A stretch of DNA of 64,000 bases, taken from positions 81,001 to 145,000 of the forward strand of contig MCFG01000039.1 of NCBI GenBank assembly GCA_002104895.1, read 5' to 3'. Positions within the stretch are counted from its first letter, which is position 1. Each line of letters begins with the position of its first letter. The notes under the pieces were generated by a model. It saw only the letters and a list, made by a program, of their open reading frames with translations, searched no databases and was not told where the DNA came from. The stretch comes from Anaeromyces robustus. Taxonomy: Eukaryota > Neocallimastigomycota > Neocallimastigomycetes > Neocallimastigales > Neocallimastigaceae. Shown piece after piece: positions 63,218-64,000 of the stretch. The position numbers were made by a program, and so were the translations under genes.

Positions 63218-64000
63218 ATATGTATATATTATCAAAGAAAAGAAAAAGAAAAAAGAAATAAAAAAAATTTTTTTTTCTTTATTTTTAATAATTTCGAAAA
63301 AAATTATTTATAAAATTTCGAAATAAATTTTTAAATTACAATTATAATTCACCTATCTGATTTCATTTTATATATATAATAACCCCTTATAATTACATAA
63401 ATAAATCTAACTATTATTAAAAGAAAAAATACAATAATAAAATATATATTTTATTTAAAATACAATAAAAAAATTTACAATAATAATAAAATAATAAACT
63501 TTTCATTATTATAAATATTTTAAATAAAATATGTCTTACGTACATAGAATTAACTTTATTTTGTCAATAAGAATATGCATATATTATATAACTTAAAAAT
63601 ATAGAATTAAATATTGTTTTAAATAAATAATAAATTATTGATATTTATTATATTATATATTATATGATATTAAATTAAAAATGGATTTATTAAAAATTTA
63701 TACAATTTTAAAATATTTTATAATAGTTTATAAACTTGGTTGTTAATAATTGTTAATTGCTAATTAATATATTTATAATTATTATTAACAATCGTTAATT
63801 ATTAATTATTACTTTTTTTTCTATGAACTTTTCATATAAGCACATTGGAACATATAATCATATTAAATATTAAATATTATTACGGAGTCGATACTCTTTG
63901 TACAATCATATATTTTATATTTGCACTTAACTCATACGCGCACATTATAAATGGTTCCAGTAACCATGCCCCACATATGAACTATGAACGTAAATTATAA
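63218..64000. other. A+T-rich spacer at the window end
   Basis: Mostly A/T. The last 130 bp are less A/T-biased and contain a GAGT-CGAT-ACTC hairpin (about 63886-63897) and the 6-bp inverted repeat ATGGTT/AACCAT (63951-63967). This may be the edge of a feature that continues beyond the window. No gene can be supported. Confidence 0.55.

Overview
The window is eukaryotic nuclear DNA of extreme A+T content. Genes are broken by short, almost pure A+T introns with GTAAAT/GTAAGT-type donors and TAG/AAG acceptors, and are separated by long low-complexity spacers. A secreted pectate lyase carrying tandem fungal dockerin (CBM10-type) modules at 25.5-27.5 kb is the hallmark of the anaerobic gut fungi (Neocallimastigomycota: Neocallimastix, Piromyces, Anaeromyces and relatives). 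The base composition, Asn-rich linkers and homopolymer leaders fit that assignment. I see no tRNA, rRNA, CRISPR array, retroelement or DNA transposon.

Layout. (-) 1.5-4.7 kb: TMCO4/Mil1-type DUF726 membrane lipase. (+) 8.5-10.6 kb: unrecognised acidic Asn/Glu-repeat protein. (-) 11.6-16.0 kb: complete IRE1 kinase/endoribonuclease. (-) 19.6-20.9 kb: small ER thioredoxin-fold protein ending KDEL with a CPFS site. 22.7-22.85 kb: isolated G+C-rich patch with strong pairing potential, possibly a structured RNA. (+) 25.5-27.5 kb: dockerin-bearing pectate lyase. (-) 28.6-33.2 kb: SH3-DH-PH-PX Rho GEF. (+) 35.3-38.1 kb: ELL elongation factor. (-) 38.9-42.9 kb: TAF5. (-) 44.8-45.5 kb: ribosomal protein eL32. 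(-) 48.3-49.2 kb: unrecognised coiled-coil protein. (-) 51.6-53.7 kb: DNAJB6-like J protein with a Gln-rich tail. (-) 54.6-59.4 kb: PAS kinase with a 10-nt microexon. (+) 62.3-63.2 kb: intronless GNAT acetyltransferase.

Multiexon models were built by hand by matching donor and acceptor phase across each intron and checking that family motifs read through the junctions (for example HPD in the J protein, HRDIKPQN in IRE1, the YASPEVL region in the PAS kinase). Where phases are consistent and the protein family is recognised I regard them as solid. The PAS-kinase 5' end and one TAF5 intron remain ambiguous.

Functional themes. IRE1 and the KDEL thioredoxin-like protein are same-strand neighbours with ER proteostasis roles. 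ELL and TAF5, both RNA polymerase II factors, are convergent. The two largest intronless genes, pectate lyase and GNAT, have a bacterial look, and the lyase is a strong horizontal-transfer candidate. I found no convincing wholly new system. The best leads are the structured patch at 22.7 kb, the CPFS-KDEL protein, the SH3-DH-PH-PX architecture, and the microexons of the PAS kinase.
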